Shown: positions 11,855-20,248, numbered from the stretch's first letter. The stretch: 64,000 nt of DNA from an uncultured Alloprevotella sp. (GCA_944322095.1 CALUNU010000007.1:1-64000); one strand, 5' to 3'. The notes: a model not told the origin generated them from the letters alone. Program-made: numbers and translations.

Positions 11855-12211
11855 ATGAAACTCACGCAAGCCACCCCCGCAGAGCTCAAGGTGCTCCTCA
11901 ACCACATCTACGAACTGAAAAAGGGCGTGCGCAGCATGGCGCTCTACACCACGCGCGCCTCGCTCTGCCGCCCCGCCGTTGAGCGGCTCGAGCAGCAGGG
12001 CATACGCTACGCCGTGCAACGCGTGGGGAGCGGCCGCGTGAACATCTATTTCGGCCGCCCCGAGTGTATCGACGCCATAGCGCTGCTCGTGCGCCGGCCG
12101 CTCAACCTGCTAACGCCCGAGGAGGACTTCATCCTGGGAGCCCTCCTGGGCTACGACATCTGCGGCCAGTGCCGGCGCTACTGCGAGCGCAAAACGCGCC
12201 TGGGCGCCTGA
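11855..12211 (+). CDS. DUF2023 family protein
   Basis: A 118-residue protein without signal peptide or membrane segment. The start at MKLTQATPAELKVL is chosen because upstream in-frame codons run back into the flavodoxin gene. From memory of Bacteroidetes genomes it matches the DUF2023 family, which usually follows a flavodoxin. The C-terminus has a cysteine cluster, CGQCRRYC, that could bind a metal, but no function is known to me. Association with flavodoxin-dependent redox chemistry is inference from neighbourhood only. Confidence 0.85.
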   Translation: MKLTQATPAELKVLLNHIYELKKGVRSMALYTTRASLCRPAVERLEQQGIRYAVQRVGSGRVNIYFGRPECIDAIALLVRRPLNLLTPEEDFILGALLGYDICGQCRRYCERKTRLGA

Positions 12212-12242
12212 CGCCGCGGCCCCGAGGGCTGCATACAAAACA

Positions 12243-12282
12243 CAGCAGGGCGTCCGTGCCATAATGGCCGGACGCCCTGCTG
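12243..12282 (-). terminator. Terminator behind tRNA-Pro
   Basis: A 13-bp perfect stem (CAGCAGGGCGTCC with its complement) starts 8 bases past the tRNA and is followed on minus by TGTTTTG. It may also stop plus-strand transcripts from the flavodoxin side. Confidence 0.8.
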
Positions 12283-12290
12283 TTGCGGTG

Positions 12291-12365
12291 TCGGGGTGAC
12301 TGGATTCGAACCAGCGACAACACGCCCCCCAGACGTGTACTCTAACCGGGCTGAGCTACACCCCG
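12291..12365 (-). tRNA. tRNA-Pro (anticodon GGG)
   Basis: On minus the sequence folds as a cloverleaf: acceptor stem CGGGGTG with CACCCCG, anticodon stem CACGT with GCGTG around the loop CTGGGGG, and the T arm GCTGG-TTCGAAT-CCAGT. The loop gives anticodon GGG, decoding CCC and CCU proline codons. The discriminator base is A, and CCA is not encoded. Confidence 0.95.
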
Positions 12366-12508
12366 CTCTTGCAGCTGCAAAATTACGCATTTATTTGGGA
12401 ATGCGTAGCCTCGTGCCCCTCTTTTTTCATATACAAGCCCCGAAAAAACGCCCTGCACCCCCTCGTCTGTCGCCCGGCGGCAGGCGGGCGTGCAGCCCCG
12501 CGCAGCCT
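12366..12508. other. Spacer between tRNA-Pro and element copy B
   Basis: No gene is visible. GCAAAATTACGC just upstream of the tRNA (12377-12388) reads as GCGTAATTTTGC on minus, a plausible -7 box for the tRNA. Confidence 0.5.
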
Positions 12509-12871
12509 TGTGCGCTATATGTCAAACCGTTAAAGCGGACAGCGGCCTTCGTCCGCCTTTTAGCGTTGTTTTCGTGCGTCCATGCGGCTTTTTCGTGTGT
12601 CCGTGCGGCCTCCCGACCGATCCATCCCATGGATTTCCATTTCCATCCCATGGATTCGCCGATCCATCCCATGGAAATTTCGATGCAAGGCCTGTTTTTG
12701 ATGGAAAAATGGGGCCGATTTGCGCCATATAGCGGCAAAAAAGGCCTTCGCCGCGCTGCTTGCGGGAAGGCCTGCGAGGTTTGTGCCTCATTATCAAGCG
12801 TTTCTGATTTTCGCGTATTTGCAAGCGAGGGAGCTTGCGTGCGAAAATAATCGATTCTCCGTGTTAAAAAA
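12509..12871 (+). repeat. Interspersed element, copy B (363 bp)
   Basis: Sense orientation. It matches the 342-bp copies but is exactly 21 bp longer. The extra length is a tandem duplication (TTTTCGTGCGTCCATGCGGC and a diverged second copy) just before the first 13-bp unit. The units lie at 12621, 12642 and 12663 and the CATATAG motif at 12726; all are shifted by 21 relative to the other copies. The element ends 28 bases from the prmC stop codon. Confidence 0.85.
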
Positions 12872-12898
12872 TAGTGGCGCGGCGCAACCATTCCGCCC

Positions 12899-13735
12899 TC
12901 AGCGCACGGCCGTCACCAGTCGGTCGTTGCCGTAGCTGTCGCGGCTCACCCGGGCGCCGGCATAGCCGTCGGCGAGCATGAGAGCGCACACGTCGCGGGC
13001 ATAGGCACGGTTGGTTTCGAGATACATGCGTCCGCCCGCGGGCAGCACGGCGCGGCCCAGCGCCGAGAGGGCGCGGTAGAAGAGCAGGGGGTCGTCGTCG
13101 GGCACGAAGAGGGCGCTTGCGGGCTCGTAGCGCAGTACGCGGCCGTCCATCTCGGCCCGCTCGCGCAGGCAGATGTAGGGCGGGTTGCTCACCACCACGT
13201 CGAACGAGCACCCCGCGGGCGGCGGCGCCAGCAAGTCGCGGCGGGCAAAGCGCACCCGGGCCCCGCAGGCCTCGGCATTGGCGCGCGCCACGGCCAGGGC
13301 AGCCTCCGAGAGGTCCCACGCCTCGACGCTTGCCCCGGGCATCCCCAGCGCCAGCGCCACGGCAATGCAGCCGCTGCCCGTGCCGGCGTCGAGCACGCGC
13401 AGGGGGTGGCCGGCCTCGGCGCTGAGCACGCGGTCGACGATTTCCTCCGTCTCGGGGCGGGGGATGAGCACGTCGGGCGTGACGCGCAGGCGCAGGCCGC
13501 AAAAGGAGCACTCGCCGAGCACATACTGCACCGGTTCGCCCGCCGCGAGCCGCGCCACGATGGCGTCGAGCCGCGCAGCCTCGGCCTCCGTCAGCGCCCG
13601 CGCCGTACCGGCATACAGCTCCGTGCGCCCGATGCCAAACGCCTCTTCGAGCACGAGCAGGGCCACCGCGCGCGCCTCCCGCGCGTCGTATTCGGGCGGA
13701 AGCGCGCCAACAATCTGTCTGTAAAGCCTGTCCAT
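12899..13735 (-). CDS. prmC: Release factor glutamine methyltransferase
   Basis: A 278-residue cytoplasmic enzyme that N5-methylates the glutamine of the GGQ motif in release factors RF1 and RF2, using S-adenosylmethionine. The helical N-terminal domain is followed by the SAM-binding motif Asp116-AGTGSG122 and the catalytic Asn184-Pro-Pro-Tyr187. The chosen start, MDRLYRQIV, matches the family; the open frame upstream runs into repeats. A -7 box (TATTTTTGC on minus) lies at 13759-13767. The gene is divergent from ribD. Confidence 0.93.
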   Translation of the reverse strand: MDRLYRQIVGALPPEYDAREARAVALLVLEEAFGIGRTELYAGTARALTEAEAARLDAIVARLAAGEPVQYVLGECSFCGLRLRVTPDVLIPRPETEEIVDRVLSAEAGHPLRVLDAGTGSGCIAVALALGMPGASVEAWDLSEAALAVARANAEACGARVRFARRDLLAPPPAGCSFDVVVSNPPYICLRERAEMDGRVLRYEPASALFVPDDDPLLFYRALSALGRAVLPAGGRMYLETNRAYARDVCALMLADGYAGARVSRDSYGNDRLVTAVR

Positions 13736-13758
13736 AAAGAATACTCCTTGTTTCGCCC

Positions 13759-13767
13759 GCAAAAATA
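13759..13767 (-). promoter_or_regulatory. -7 box of prmC
   Basis: TATTTTTGC on minus, about 24 bases before the start codon, so the leader is very short. Confidence 0.55.
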
Positions 13768-13864
13768 CAAAAGATATTCGGCCCGCGGCGGGGGAGGGGG
13801 GCCGTGAGGGCGGATGGCCGCCGCATAGAGGCGCGTTGAAGCGCTTAGGAGGGGCGGCATAGGG

Positions 13865-13970
13865 AAGGCCTCGAAGAGGCCGTGCTAATAGTAGCCTCGG
13901 GTGGAGCGCAGCGGAACCCGAGGTGGGGGTGGGGGAGAGAATGTCGGCCTCGAAGAGGTCGCCATGCCCG
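13865..13970. repeat. 106-bp repeat, copy 1 of 2
   Basis: Differs from 41211-41315 at only three positions, two substitutions and one missing G. It contains two GGCCTCGAAGAGG palindromes and a hairpin with arms CCTCGGGT and ACCCGAGG. A more diverged inverted version of the central part lies at 14029-14060. The rest of the prmC-ribD spacer (13768-14248) holds no gene that I can see. Confidence 0.88.
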
Positions 13971-14248
13971 TTGCGGCACGTGGCATGCACGCCTCTTCGA
14001 GGCTATCTTCGTTATATGTACCTATATCGCGGGTTTCGCTACGCTCCACCCGCGGCTACTGACAGGTCGGCCCCCTTTGGGGGCGCGGGCCTCACTGTAT
14101 GCCTGCTGCGGCGCGTGTCGGTTGCGGATGATTACCGCACTCCACCCGCCCCCGCCCCGCCGCGCACATATTTTGCGCCGCGCGCTTGCCTGTTTTCGCA
14201 GAAAAGGATAGCTTTACCGCCGAAAACTGCTTTTTGAAACTGCACAAC

Positions 14249-15241
14249 ATGACCACACGCGAAGAAGACGAGAAATGGATGCGCCGCTGCCTCCAACTGG
14301 CGCTCGGCGGCACCGAACACGCGGCGCCCAACCCCATGGTGGGCGCCGTCATCGTACACCGCGGCCGCATCATCGGCGAGGGTTGCCACGTGCGCTGCGG
14401 CGAGGGACACGCCGAGGTGAACGCCCTGCGCGCGGTGAAGGACGTGGACCGCCCGCTGCTCCGCGAGAGCACCATCTACGTGAGCCTCGAACCCTGCGCC
14501 CACTACGGACGCACGCCGCCCTGCGCGCGCCTTATCGCCGAGGTGGGCATAGGGCGCGTCGTGGTGGGCTGCATCGACCCCTTTGCGCGCGTGCAGGGCC
14601 GCGGCGTGGCCATCCTGCGCGAGGCGGGGGCCGAGGTGGTGACGGGCGTGCTCGAGGCCGAATGCCGCGCCCTGAATCGTCGCTTCTTCACCGTGCAGGA
14701 GCGCCACCGACCCTTCGTCACGCTGAAATGGGCCCGCTCGGCCGACGGCTTTCTGGATCGGCGGCGCACGCCCGACGAGGCGCCGGCACGGCTCTCCACG
14801 CCCCTGAGCCGCCTGCACGCCCACCGGCTGCGCGCCCTCCACGAGGCCATCGCCGTGGGCCACACCACGCTCACGGCCGACCGCCCGCGGCTCGACGTGC
14901 GCCACTGGGACGGCCCTTCCCCCCAGCGCTTCGTGGTGGGGCGGCCCGCTCCCGGCGAACTGCCCGAGGGCTTTCGCGCCGCCGAGAGCCCCGAGGCCCT
15001 GCTCCGCCTGTTGCAGGCCGAGGGGGTGCAGACGCTGCTCGTCGAGGGCGGCCGCCGCACGCTGCAATCGTTTCTCGACGCGGGGCTGTGGGACGAGGCG
15101 TGGGAGGAAACGGCCACCCTCGTGCTGGGAGATGGCGTGGCTGCGCCCGTCGTGCCGCCCGGCGTCGTGCGCACGGCCCTGACGCGCCTGGGGGCTGCCT
15201 TTACGCTCTATCGCAACCCGCGGCCTGCGGGCTTGGATTGA
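14249..15241 (+). CDS. ribD: Bifunctional riboflavin deaminase/reductase
   Basis: A 330-residue cytoplasmic enzyme for two consecutive steps of riboflavin synthesis: deamination of the pyrimidine intermediate and reduction of its ribose. The N-terminal zinc deaminase domain shows His54-Ala-Glu56 and Cys83..Cys92 in EPCAHYGRTPPC. The C-terminal reductase starts near RPFVTLKWARSADG and contains LLVEGGRRTL. I see no FMN riboswitch in the spacer upstream; TAGCTTTAC near 14209 is a weak promoter candidate. The gene is divergent from prmC and convergent with murI. Confidence 0.94.
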   Translation: MTTREEDEKWMRRCLQLALGGTEHAAPNPMVGAVIVHRGRIIGEGCHVRCGEGHAEVNALRAVKDVDRPLLRESTIYVSLEPCAHYGRTPPCARLIAEVGIGRVVVGCIDPFARVQGRGVAILREAGAEVVTGVLEAECRALNRRFFTVQERHRPFVTLKWARSADGFLDRRRTPDEAPARLSTPLSRLHAHRLRALHEAIAVGHTTLTADRPRLDVRHWDGPSPQRFVVGRPAPGELPEGFRAAESPEALLRLLQAEGVQTLLVEGGRRTLQSFLDAGLWDEAWEETATLVLGDGVAAPVVPPGVVRTALTRLGAAFTLYRNPRPAGLD

Positions 15242-15272
15242 AGGGCGCTTCCGCCCCTTCGCCACACGGCAC

Positions 15273-15329
15273 AAAACAATCCGCCCCATTGAGAGCCTGC
15301 CCATAGCGGGGCGGCCCCCAATGGGGCGG
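15273..15329 (-). terminator. Terminator between ribD and murI
   Basis: CCGCCCCATT at 15281-15290 pairs with AATGGGGCGG at 15320-15329. On minus it is followed by ATTGTTTTG, so it best serves murI; it may also act weakly on ribD. Confidence 0.7.
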
Positions 15330-15359
15330 ATGTATGTTGTCGTGGCTGCCGCGGGGAGC

Positions 15360-16208
15360 TCAGAGCACGATGCTCTCCACCTCGACGCGCTCGTGCATGA
15401 AGAGGGCGGCGCTCTCGCGAAACTTGTCGGCGTTTTCCGTCGTCAGGTAGCGGCAGGTGCCGCCCTGCGAGCAGGCTGCCTCCATCTCGGGGTGACGCCT
15501 GAGATAGTCGGTGAGGCTGGCTGCCACATATTCGCCCTGCGGGATGATGCGCACGCCGGGCGGCGTGTATTTCACGATTTTGGACATGAGCAGGGGGTAA
15601 TGGGTGCAGCCCAAGATGAGGGCGTCGATTTGCGGGTCGAGGCGCAGGATGCCCTCGATGCGCTTGCGCACGAAATAGTCGGCCCCGGGCGAGTCGAACT
15701 CGTAGTTTTCGACCAGCGGCACCCACATGGGGCAAGCCAGGCCCGTCACGGTGATGTCGGGGAAGAGCTTGTGAATTTCGAGCGTGTAGGATCCCGAGTT
15801 GACCGTCCCGGCGGTGGCCAGCAGGCCGACGTGGCGTGTGCGGGTGAGGGCGCCGATGGCCTCGACCGTGGGGCGTATGACGCCCAGTACGCGGCGCGAG
15901 GGGTCGATGCGCGCCAGGTCGTTCTGCTGGATGGTGCGCAAGGCCTTGGCCGAGGCCGTGTTGCACGCCAGGATGACCAGGCGGCAGCCGCGGGCAAAGA
16001 GGGCCTCGACGGCTTGGAGCGTGTATTCGTAGACCACCTCGAACGAACGCGGGCCATAGGGCGCCCGGGCGTTGTCGCCAAGGTAGAGATAGTCGTAACG
16101 CGGCAGGTATTGGCGTATCTGGCGGAGGATGGTGAGGCCGCCGTAGCCCGAATCGAACACGCCGATGGGGCCCGCAGCGGGAGTGGTGGAGGCAGCGGGG
16201 GTGGTCAT
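15360..16208 (-). CDS. murI: Glutamate racemase
   Basis: A 282-residue cytoplasmic enzyme making D-glutamate for peptidoglycan. The two catalytic cysteines are Cys82 in ACNTASA and Cys201 in GCTHYPLL, and the N-terminal IGVFDSGYGGL motif is intact. The start codon overlaps the stop codon of the upstream OmpH-like gene by four bases (ATGA), so the two are translationally coupled, an arrangement I recall from other Bacteroidales. A short Thr/Ala/Pro-rich leader of about 13 residues precedes the core. Confidence 0.95.
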   Translation of the reverse strand: MTTPAASTTPAAGPIGVFDSGYGGLTILRQIRQYLPRYDYLYLGDNARAPYGPRSFEVVYEYTLQAVEALFARGCRLVILACNTASAKALRTIQQNDLARIDPSRRVLGVIRPTVEAIGALTRTRHVGLLATAGTVNSGSYTLEIHKLFPDITVTGLACPMWVPLVENYEFDSPGADYFVRKRIEGILRLDPQIDALILGCTHYPLLMSKIVKYTPPGVRIIPQGEYVAASLTDYLRRHPEMEAACSQGGTCRYLTTENADKFRESAALFMHERVEVESIVL

Positions 16209-16780
16209 GGCTCGGGAGCGTCTAAGGGTCGGACAGGCGTGGCCGGGCGCGGCTCAAGCGGCTGCACGCGCCGCAGCTTGGCCCGGACGAAAGGCATGGC
16301 GTCTTCGCAGAGCGCCGGCGAAACAAAGGGAAACGAGGGCACGTCGGTGTTGATGATGAGCTCGTAGCCGCGCTCCTTGCCCACGGCGTCGAGCGCCGTG
16401 TGCAGGATGTCGAGCACGGGGCGGCAGAGGTCGCGCTCGGCGGCAGTCAGCAGGCTGTCGGCGGCATGGCGGAAGTGGAGCCCCTTTTCCATGGCCTCCT
16501 GCAAGTCGCGCTGGCGCTTGAGCATGATGTTTTGCGGAAAATCCTTCTGCCCTTCGAGAAACTCGGTGAACATGCGCTTGAACGACTCCTCGTTGTAGTG
16601 CGCCTCGGCCTCGTATTTCTGCTTCAGCCCGGCCATCTTGCGCTGCACCTCGACGTATTCGGGCATCTGGTGGAGCAGGCTGTCGTAGCTCACCAGACCA
16701 TACTTGGCCTGCGCCCGGGCCGAAACGGCCGCCACGGCCCATAACAGGGCCAGCAGGCCCGCAATGAATAGCTTCTTCAT
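16205..16780 (-). CDS. OmpH/Skp-family periplasmic chaperone
   Basis: A 191-residue secreted protein with a signal peptide ending near SARAQA (residue 24). A long helical, charged stretch follows (about residues 45 to 120), typical of the tentacle helices of Skp/OmpH, which hold unfolded outer-membrane proteins for the BAM complex. The C-terminus is Pro-rich. Upstream codons would add 27 residues before the signal peptide and are rejected. It is coupled to murI by the ATGA overlap. A terminator precedes it, so it probably has its own promoter; TATGTTTTTAC on minus near 16815 is a candidate. Confidence 0.85.
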   Translation of the reverse strand: MKKLFIAGLLALLWAVAAVSARAQAKYGLVSYDSLLHQMPEYVEVQRKMAGLKQKYEAEAHYNEESFKRMFTEFLEGQKDFPQNIMLKRQRDLQEAMEKGLHFRHAADSLLTAAERDLCRPVLDILHTALDAVGKERGYELIINTDVPSFPFVSPALCEDAMPFVRAKLRRVQPLEPRPATPVRPLDAPEP

Positions 16781-16810
16781 GTGTTGTTGTGGTTTTGACG
16801 TATGCAGGGT

Positions 16811-16853
16811 AAAAACATAGCGGTGGAGGCGCACTGACGTGCACCCCCGCCGC
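16811..16853 (-). terminator. Terminator of the FKBP cluster
   Basis: On minus a long stem with mismatches (GCGG..GCAC pairing GTGC..CCGC around a 4-base loop) ends in ATGTTTTT, between the last FKBP gene and ompH. Confidence 0.65.
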
Positions 16854-16876
16854 TGTTTCATGTGTTGCGTTTCGAT

Positions 16877-17755
16877 TTATTTCTTAATACTGAGCAGCTC
16901 CACGCGGAAGATGAGGGTGGAGTTGGCCGGTATCTGCTGATTGTCGCGCTCGCCGTAACCCAGCTCGGCGGGGATGACGATTTCCCATAGCGACCCGACG
17001 GGCATCATCTTCAAGGCTTCGGTCCAACCCGCGATGACTTCGTTGACGCGGAACGTGGCAGGACGCTTGCGCTGGTAGGAAGAATCGAAAATGGTGCCGT
17101 CGATGAGCCGTCCCTCGTAGTGGACCTCGACACGGCTCGTGTCGGTGGGCAGTTCGCCCGTACCCTTCGACAGAACGGAGTATTGCAGACCGCTCTTCGT
17201 CGTCTTGACGCCCTTTTGCTTGGCGTGCTGGGCCAGAAAGTCGGCGTTGGCCTTCTTGTAGATGCCCTTGTAGTAGTTGAACTGGCGCTCTGTGAGCTTG
17301 AGGGCCGAGTCGGGCGTGAGGCCCTTGGCCGTGCCGAGCAGTCCCTCGCACAGGCCGCGCGTAAACTCGGCGTACTGCGTGTAGGTGGTGTCCTCGGAAC
17401 CCGTGGCCTGCTTGTTGAGCATGGGCACAACCTGGCTGCGGTTCATCTCGGCAATGCGCAGACCTGCGGCATAGGCCATGGCCCGCTTGGCTTCAGCCTC
17501 GGAAACGTTGGCAGCAAGACCCTTGGCCACGTCGGCAATGTAGACCGTGTCGATGCCCTCGCGCATCACGAGGTATTGCTTCAGGCTTCCGCTCTGCGAG
17601 AGGCCCATGGCGTAGCTGAACGAGTCGGCCGGCACGGGCTGCACGTCTGCCACGAGCGGTTTGGCGGGCGCGTGCTTCTTGCGCGTGCTGCGCTGCGCCG
17701 AGGCCGAGCCGCAGAGCAACGCCAACGCGAGAAGATATACGAGTTTTTGTTTCAT
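16877..17755 (-). CDS. Secreted FKBP-type peptidyl-prolyl isomerase
   Basis: A 292-residue protein with a signal peptide (about 20 residues, ending SASAQ). An FKBP-N-type dimerisation region covers roughly residues 40-180, with a catalytic FKBP domain from about 195 to the end (YSVLSKGTG, VHYEGRLIDGTIFDSS, WEIVIPAELGYGER). It would catalyse proline isomerisation during folding in the periplasm, as FkpA does. It is last of three FKBP genes in one direction, 43 bases behind its neighbour. The three paralogues differ in location signal: plain signal peptide here, lipoprotein and cytoplasmic in the others. Confidence 0.92.
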   Translation of the reverse strand: MKQKLVYLLALALLCGSASAQRSTRKKHAPAKPLVADVQPVPADSFSYAMGLSQSGSLKQYLVMREGIDTVYIADVAKGLAANVSEAEAKRAMAYAAGLRIAEMNRSQVVPMLNKQATGSEDTTYTQYAEFTRGLCEGLLGTAKGLTPDSALKLTERQFNYYKGIYKKANADFLAQHAKQKGVKTTKSGLQYSVLSKGTGELPTDTSRVEVHYEGRLIDGTIFDSSYQRKRPATFRVNEVIAGWTEALKMMPVGSLWEIVIPAELGYGERDNQQIPANSTLIFRVELLSIKK

Positions 17756-17798
17756 GATGACTTGACGTATAGGGATGGAATGAACGTGCAGTCGCGGC

Positions 17799-18686
17799 TT
17801 ATTTGCCGATGGCCACCAGTTTCACCTTGAAGATGAGGGCGGCAAACGGAGGGATGTTGCCGTAAGGCTGACCGCCCTCGCCGTATGCCTGGTCGTAGGG
17901 GATGTAGACTTCCCACTCCGAACCGACTGTCATGTGCGTCAGGGCTATCTGCCAGCCGGGGATAACGTTGGAGATGGGGAACGTGGTGGGCTTGCCGTCG
18001 TTGCGCTCGGACGAGTCGAACACGGTGCCGTCGACGAGGCGGCCCTCATACGTCACCTGCACGGTGTCGGTGGGGGCGGGCATCTCGCCCGTGCCCGTGG
18101 CGATTACCTTGTAGAGCACACCGTTTTGCAGCTTCTGGACGCCTTTCTCTTGGGCCTTCTTGGCCATGAACTGCTCGCTTTCGGCCTTTTCCTTCTTGTA
18201 GCGCTCGGTCTGGGCCTTCTTGTAGAGCTTTTGCATGTGCTCGTCGGCCACGCTGTTGGACTCCATCGGGCCAATCACCTTGCCGTCGATTTTCAGCGCG
18301 CTGCGGTCGTTGAGGCCGGCGCCAAGTCCTGCCAGAATGTTCTTACGGCTCAGCTCTTGCGTGCTGTCGGGGAACAGATTGCGGTCGATGTTCTGCAACT
18401 GGGCGTTGAGTTGAATGCCACTCATGATGCCCATGTAGCGGGCCATCTTGGCCTTGTCGTCTTCGGCCAGGAGGCCTTCGCGCATACCTTTGAGGAACTC
18501 GTCCATATATGCGGAGTCGACCTGCATCTGCGGCATCATGCCTTTGATGTAGGCCGAGTAGGAAAGACCGAGGGCGTACGAAAGCGTGTCGGTCTCGCTC
18601 TTCATGTTGCTTTTGGGCGCACCGTTGTTGCAGGCGCTCAGCAAGGCTGTGGCGGCAACGGCCGCCATGATGAAAATCTTTCTCAT
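17799..18686 (-). CDS. FKBP-type peptidyl-prolyl isomerase, lipoprotein
   Basis: A 295-residue paralogue with a lipoprotein signal, LLSAC, placing the lipidated Cys at residue 19. The start MRKIFIMAA is chosen because it begins this signal; the frame upstream codes a Ser-rich stretch with no signal. An FKBP-N region (SYALGLSYSAYIKGM onward) is followed by a charged helix (KKAQTERYKKEKAESEQF) and the FKBP domain (VTYEGRLVDGTVFDSS, WEVYIPYDQAYGEG). It is probably held in the outer membrane as a folding helper. It is the middle gene of the cluster. Confidence 0.92.
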   Translation of the reverse strand: MRKIFIMAAVAATALLSACNNGAPKSNMKSETDTLSYALGLSYSAYIKGMMPQMQVDSAYMDEFLKGMREGLLAEDDKAKMARYMGIMSGIQLNAQLQNIDRNLFPDSTQELSRKNILAGLGAGLNDRSALKIDGKVIGPMESNSVADEHMQKLYKKAQTERYKKEKAESEQFMAKKAQEKGVQKLQNGVLYKVIATGTGEMPAPTDTVQVTYEGRLVDGTVFDSSERNDGKPTTFPISNVIPGWQIALTHMTVGSEWEVYIPYDQAYGEGGQPYGNIPPFAALIFKVKLVAIGK

Positions 18687-18720
18687 ATTGCGGATGTTTT
18701 TATTGTCGGATGTAGAATTG

Positions 18721-19311
18721 TCAGAGTACTTCGATGAGCTCGATGTCGAAGAGGAGGGCGGCATAGGGAGGGATGCTCTGGCCGGCGCCTTGCGAGCCGT
18801 ATGCCAGGTCGTAGGGGATGCAGAAGCGGTACACGGATCCTTCTTTCATGAGCTGCAAACCTTCGGTCCAGCCGCTGATGACGCTGTCCAGGGGGAAGAT
18901 GGCGGCTTCGCCGCGACGGTAGGACGAGTCGAACACGGTGCCGTCGATGAGCTTGCCCTCGTAGTGGCACTTCACGCTGTCGGTGGCTTCGGGCTTGCGT
19001 CCTTTGCCTTCGTGCAGGACGGTATATTGCAGACCGCTGGGCAGGACGACGACGCCCTCCTTTTTGGCGTTCTCGGCCAGGAAGCGTTCGCCTGCCTCGC
19101 GGTTGGCTTTGCTCAGCTCTTCCTCGCGGGCTTGCAGAAACTCGGCCACCATGCGTTGTGCATCGGCCGAGCCCATCTTCGTTTTGCCCCCGGCGAGCAC
19201 GGTGCCAATGGCTGTTGCGAAATCTGCTCCGTCGAGAGCGTCGGCGCCCACGCCCATACTTTTGAGGTTCTCGCCTATTACCATGCCCAGTGCGTAGCTC
19301 AGTTTGTTCAT
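18721..19311 (-). CDS. FKBP-type peptidyl-prolyl isomerase, no signal peptide
   Basis: A 196-residue isomerase with the same FKBP-N plus FKBP layout as its two neighbours but starting directly at MNKLSYALGMVIGENL, so it should stay in the cytoplasm. Catalytic-domain landmarks are CHYEGKLIDGTVFDSS and YRFCIPYDLAYGSQGAG. It is the promoter-proximal gene, with a -7 box (TAATTTTGC on minus) at 19359-19367 and 34 bases to the next gene. The cluster probably arose by tandem duplication with later gain or loss of export signals. Confidence 0.92.
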   Translation of the reverse strand: MNKLSYALGMVIGENLKSMGVGADALDGADFATAIGTVLAGGKTKMGSADAQRMVAEFLQAREEELSKANREAGERFLAENAKKEGVVVLPSGLQYTVLHEGKGRKPEATDSVKCHYEGKLIDGTVFDSSYRRGEAAIFPLDSVISGWTEGLQLMKEGSVYRFCIPYDLAYGSQGAGQSIPPYAALLFDIELIEVL

Positions 19312-19358
19312 GTCAGGTATAAATGGTTTCAGAAACGTTTAAAATGAATGGATTGCGC

Positions 19359-19367
19359 GCAAAATTA
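19359..19367 (-). promoter_or_regulatory. -7 box of the FKBP cluster
   Basis: TAATTTTGC on minus, about 48 bases before the first FKBP start codon. Confidence 0.6.
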
Positions 19368-19465
19368 CAACTTTTCTTCCATTGCGTCGGCGCAGGCCCG
19401 CCAAAAAAGCCTGCGCGGCGGGGCTTTTACGTTTTTTAGCCCCGCCGCACAGTTATGCGCTGCGG

Positions 19466-19488
19466 AAAAGGCCCGCGTGCGGGCCTTA
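19466..19488 (-). terminator. Terminator of upp
   Basis: GGCCCGC-AC-GCGGGCC hairpin followed by TTTTCC on minus, about 30 bases beyond the upp stop. A further hairpin lies at 19417-19445 with arms GCGGGGCT and AGCCCCGC. Confidence 0.7.
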
Positions 19489-19515
19489 TATATATAATAT
19501 GGTGTGGGGCGTGTC

Positions 19516-20172
19516 TCAGAGCTTGGCGCCGAAGGAGAGGTCGCCCGCGTCGCCGAGGCCGGGCACGATGTAGGCGCGCTCGTCGAGGGCGGGGTCGACG
19601 GCGGCACACCAGAGGGTGACGTCGTCGGTGGGGAAGACGCGCTGCAAATGGGCGATGCCCTCTTCGGCAGCTATGGCCACGCAGACGTGCACATGGTCGG
19701 GGCGGCCGCCCGTTGTGAGGAAAGCCTTATAGGCCAGCTCGATGCTGCCGCCCGTGGCCAGCATGGGGTCGACCATGAGGAAGGTGGCGCCGTCGAGGCG
19801 GGGCGAAGCGATGTATTCGAGGTGGATTTTCAGGTCGTCTTTGCTGCCCTCTTCGCGATAGGCGGCCACGAAGGCCGAGTCGGCGCCTTCGAACACGTCG
19901 AGGAAGCCCTCGTGAAAGGCCAGGCCGGCGCGCAGCACGGTGCCCACGACGATGCGGTCGTCGTAGGTGGGCGTGTCCTTGGTGCCGAGGGGCGTCTGTA
20001 TGGTTTTGACCGAATAGCGCAGCGTGCGGCTCAGCTCGTAGGCCATGGCCCGGCCGATGCGCGTCAGGTTGTGGCGGAACAGCGCACGGTTCTGCTGGTA
20101 GTTGACGTCGCGCAGTTGCGCCATAAAGGTGTTGATGGCCGTGTTGTCGGCCCCCAGATTGATGACTTTCAT
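19516..20172 (-). CDS. upp: Uracil phosphoribosyltransferase
   Basis: A 218-residue cytoplasmic salvage enzyme converting uracil and PRPP to UMP. The PRPP-binding motif is MVDPMLATGGSI, and the uracil-binding C-terminus ends in YIVPGLGDAGDLSFG. The promoter is well defined: TAATTTTGC at 20215-20223 on minus with TTG 20 bases upstream. It lies directly behind the type IX secretion operon, separated by that operon's terminator, and is probably functionally unrelated to it. Confidence 0.95.
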   Translation of the reverse strand: MKVINLGADNTAINTFMAQLRDVNYQQNRALFRHNLTRIGRAMAYELSRTLRYSVKTIQTPLGTKDTPTYDDRIVVGTVLRAGLAFHEGFLDVFEGADSAFVAAYREEGSKDDLKIHLEYIASPRLDGATFLMVDPMLATGGSIELAYKAFLTTGGRPDHVHVCVAIAAEEGIAHLQRVFPTDDVTLWCAAVDPALDERAYIVPGLGDAGDLSFGAKL

Positions 20173-20214
20173 GAAAATATGCGGGTTGTTTTGTGTTTCT
20201 TCGCCGTAATGTGT

Positions 20215-20246
20215 GCAAAATTACGACAAACGCCCCATGCGGCCAA
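20215..20246 (-). promoter_or_regulatory. upp promoter
   Basis: TAATTTTGC (20215-20223) with a TTG element 20 bases upstream on minus, immediately after the porN terminator. Confidence 0.7.
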
Positions 20247-20248
20247 GC

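Noticed and set aside
13971..14248. FMN riboswitch before ribD
   Set aside because: No stretch matches the conserved RFN core; the spacer holds repeats instead.
16877..19311. Three tandem FKBP genes as a novel system
   Set aside because: Clusters of FKBP paralogues with different export signals are ordinary in Bacteroidales.
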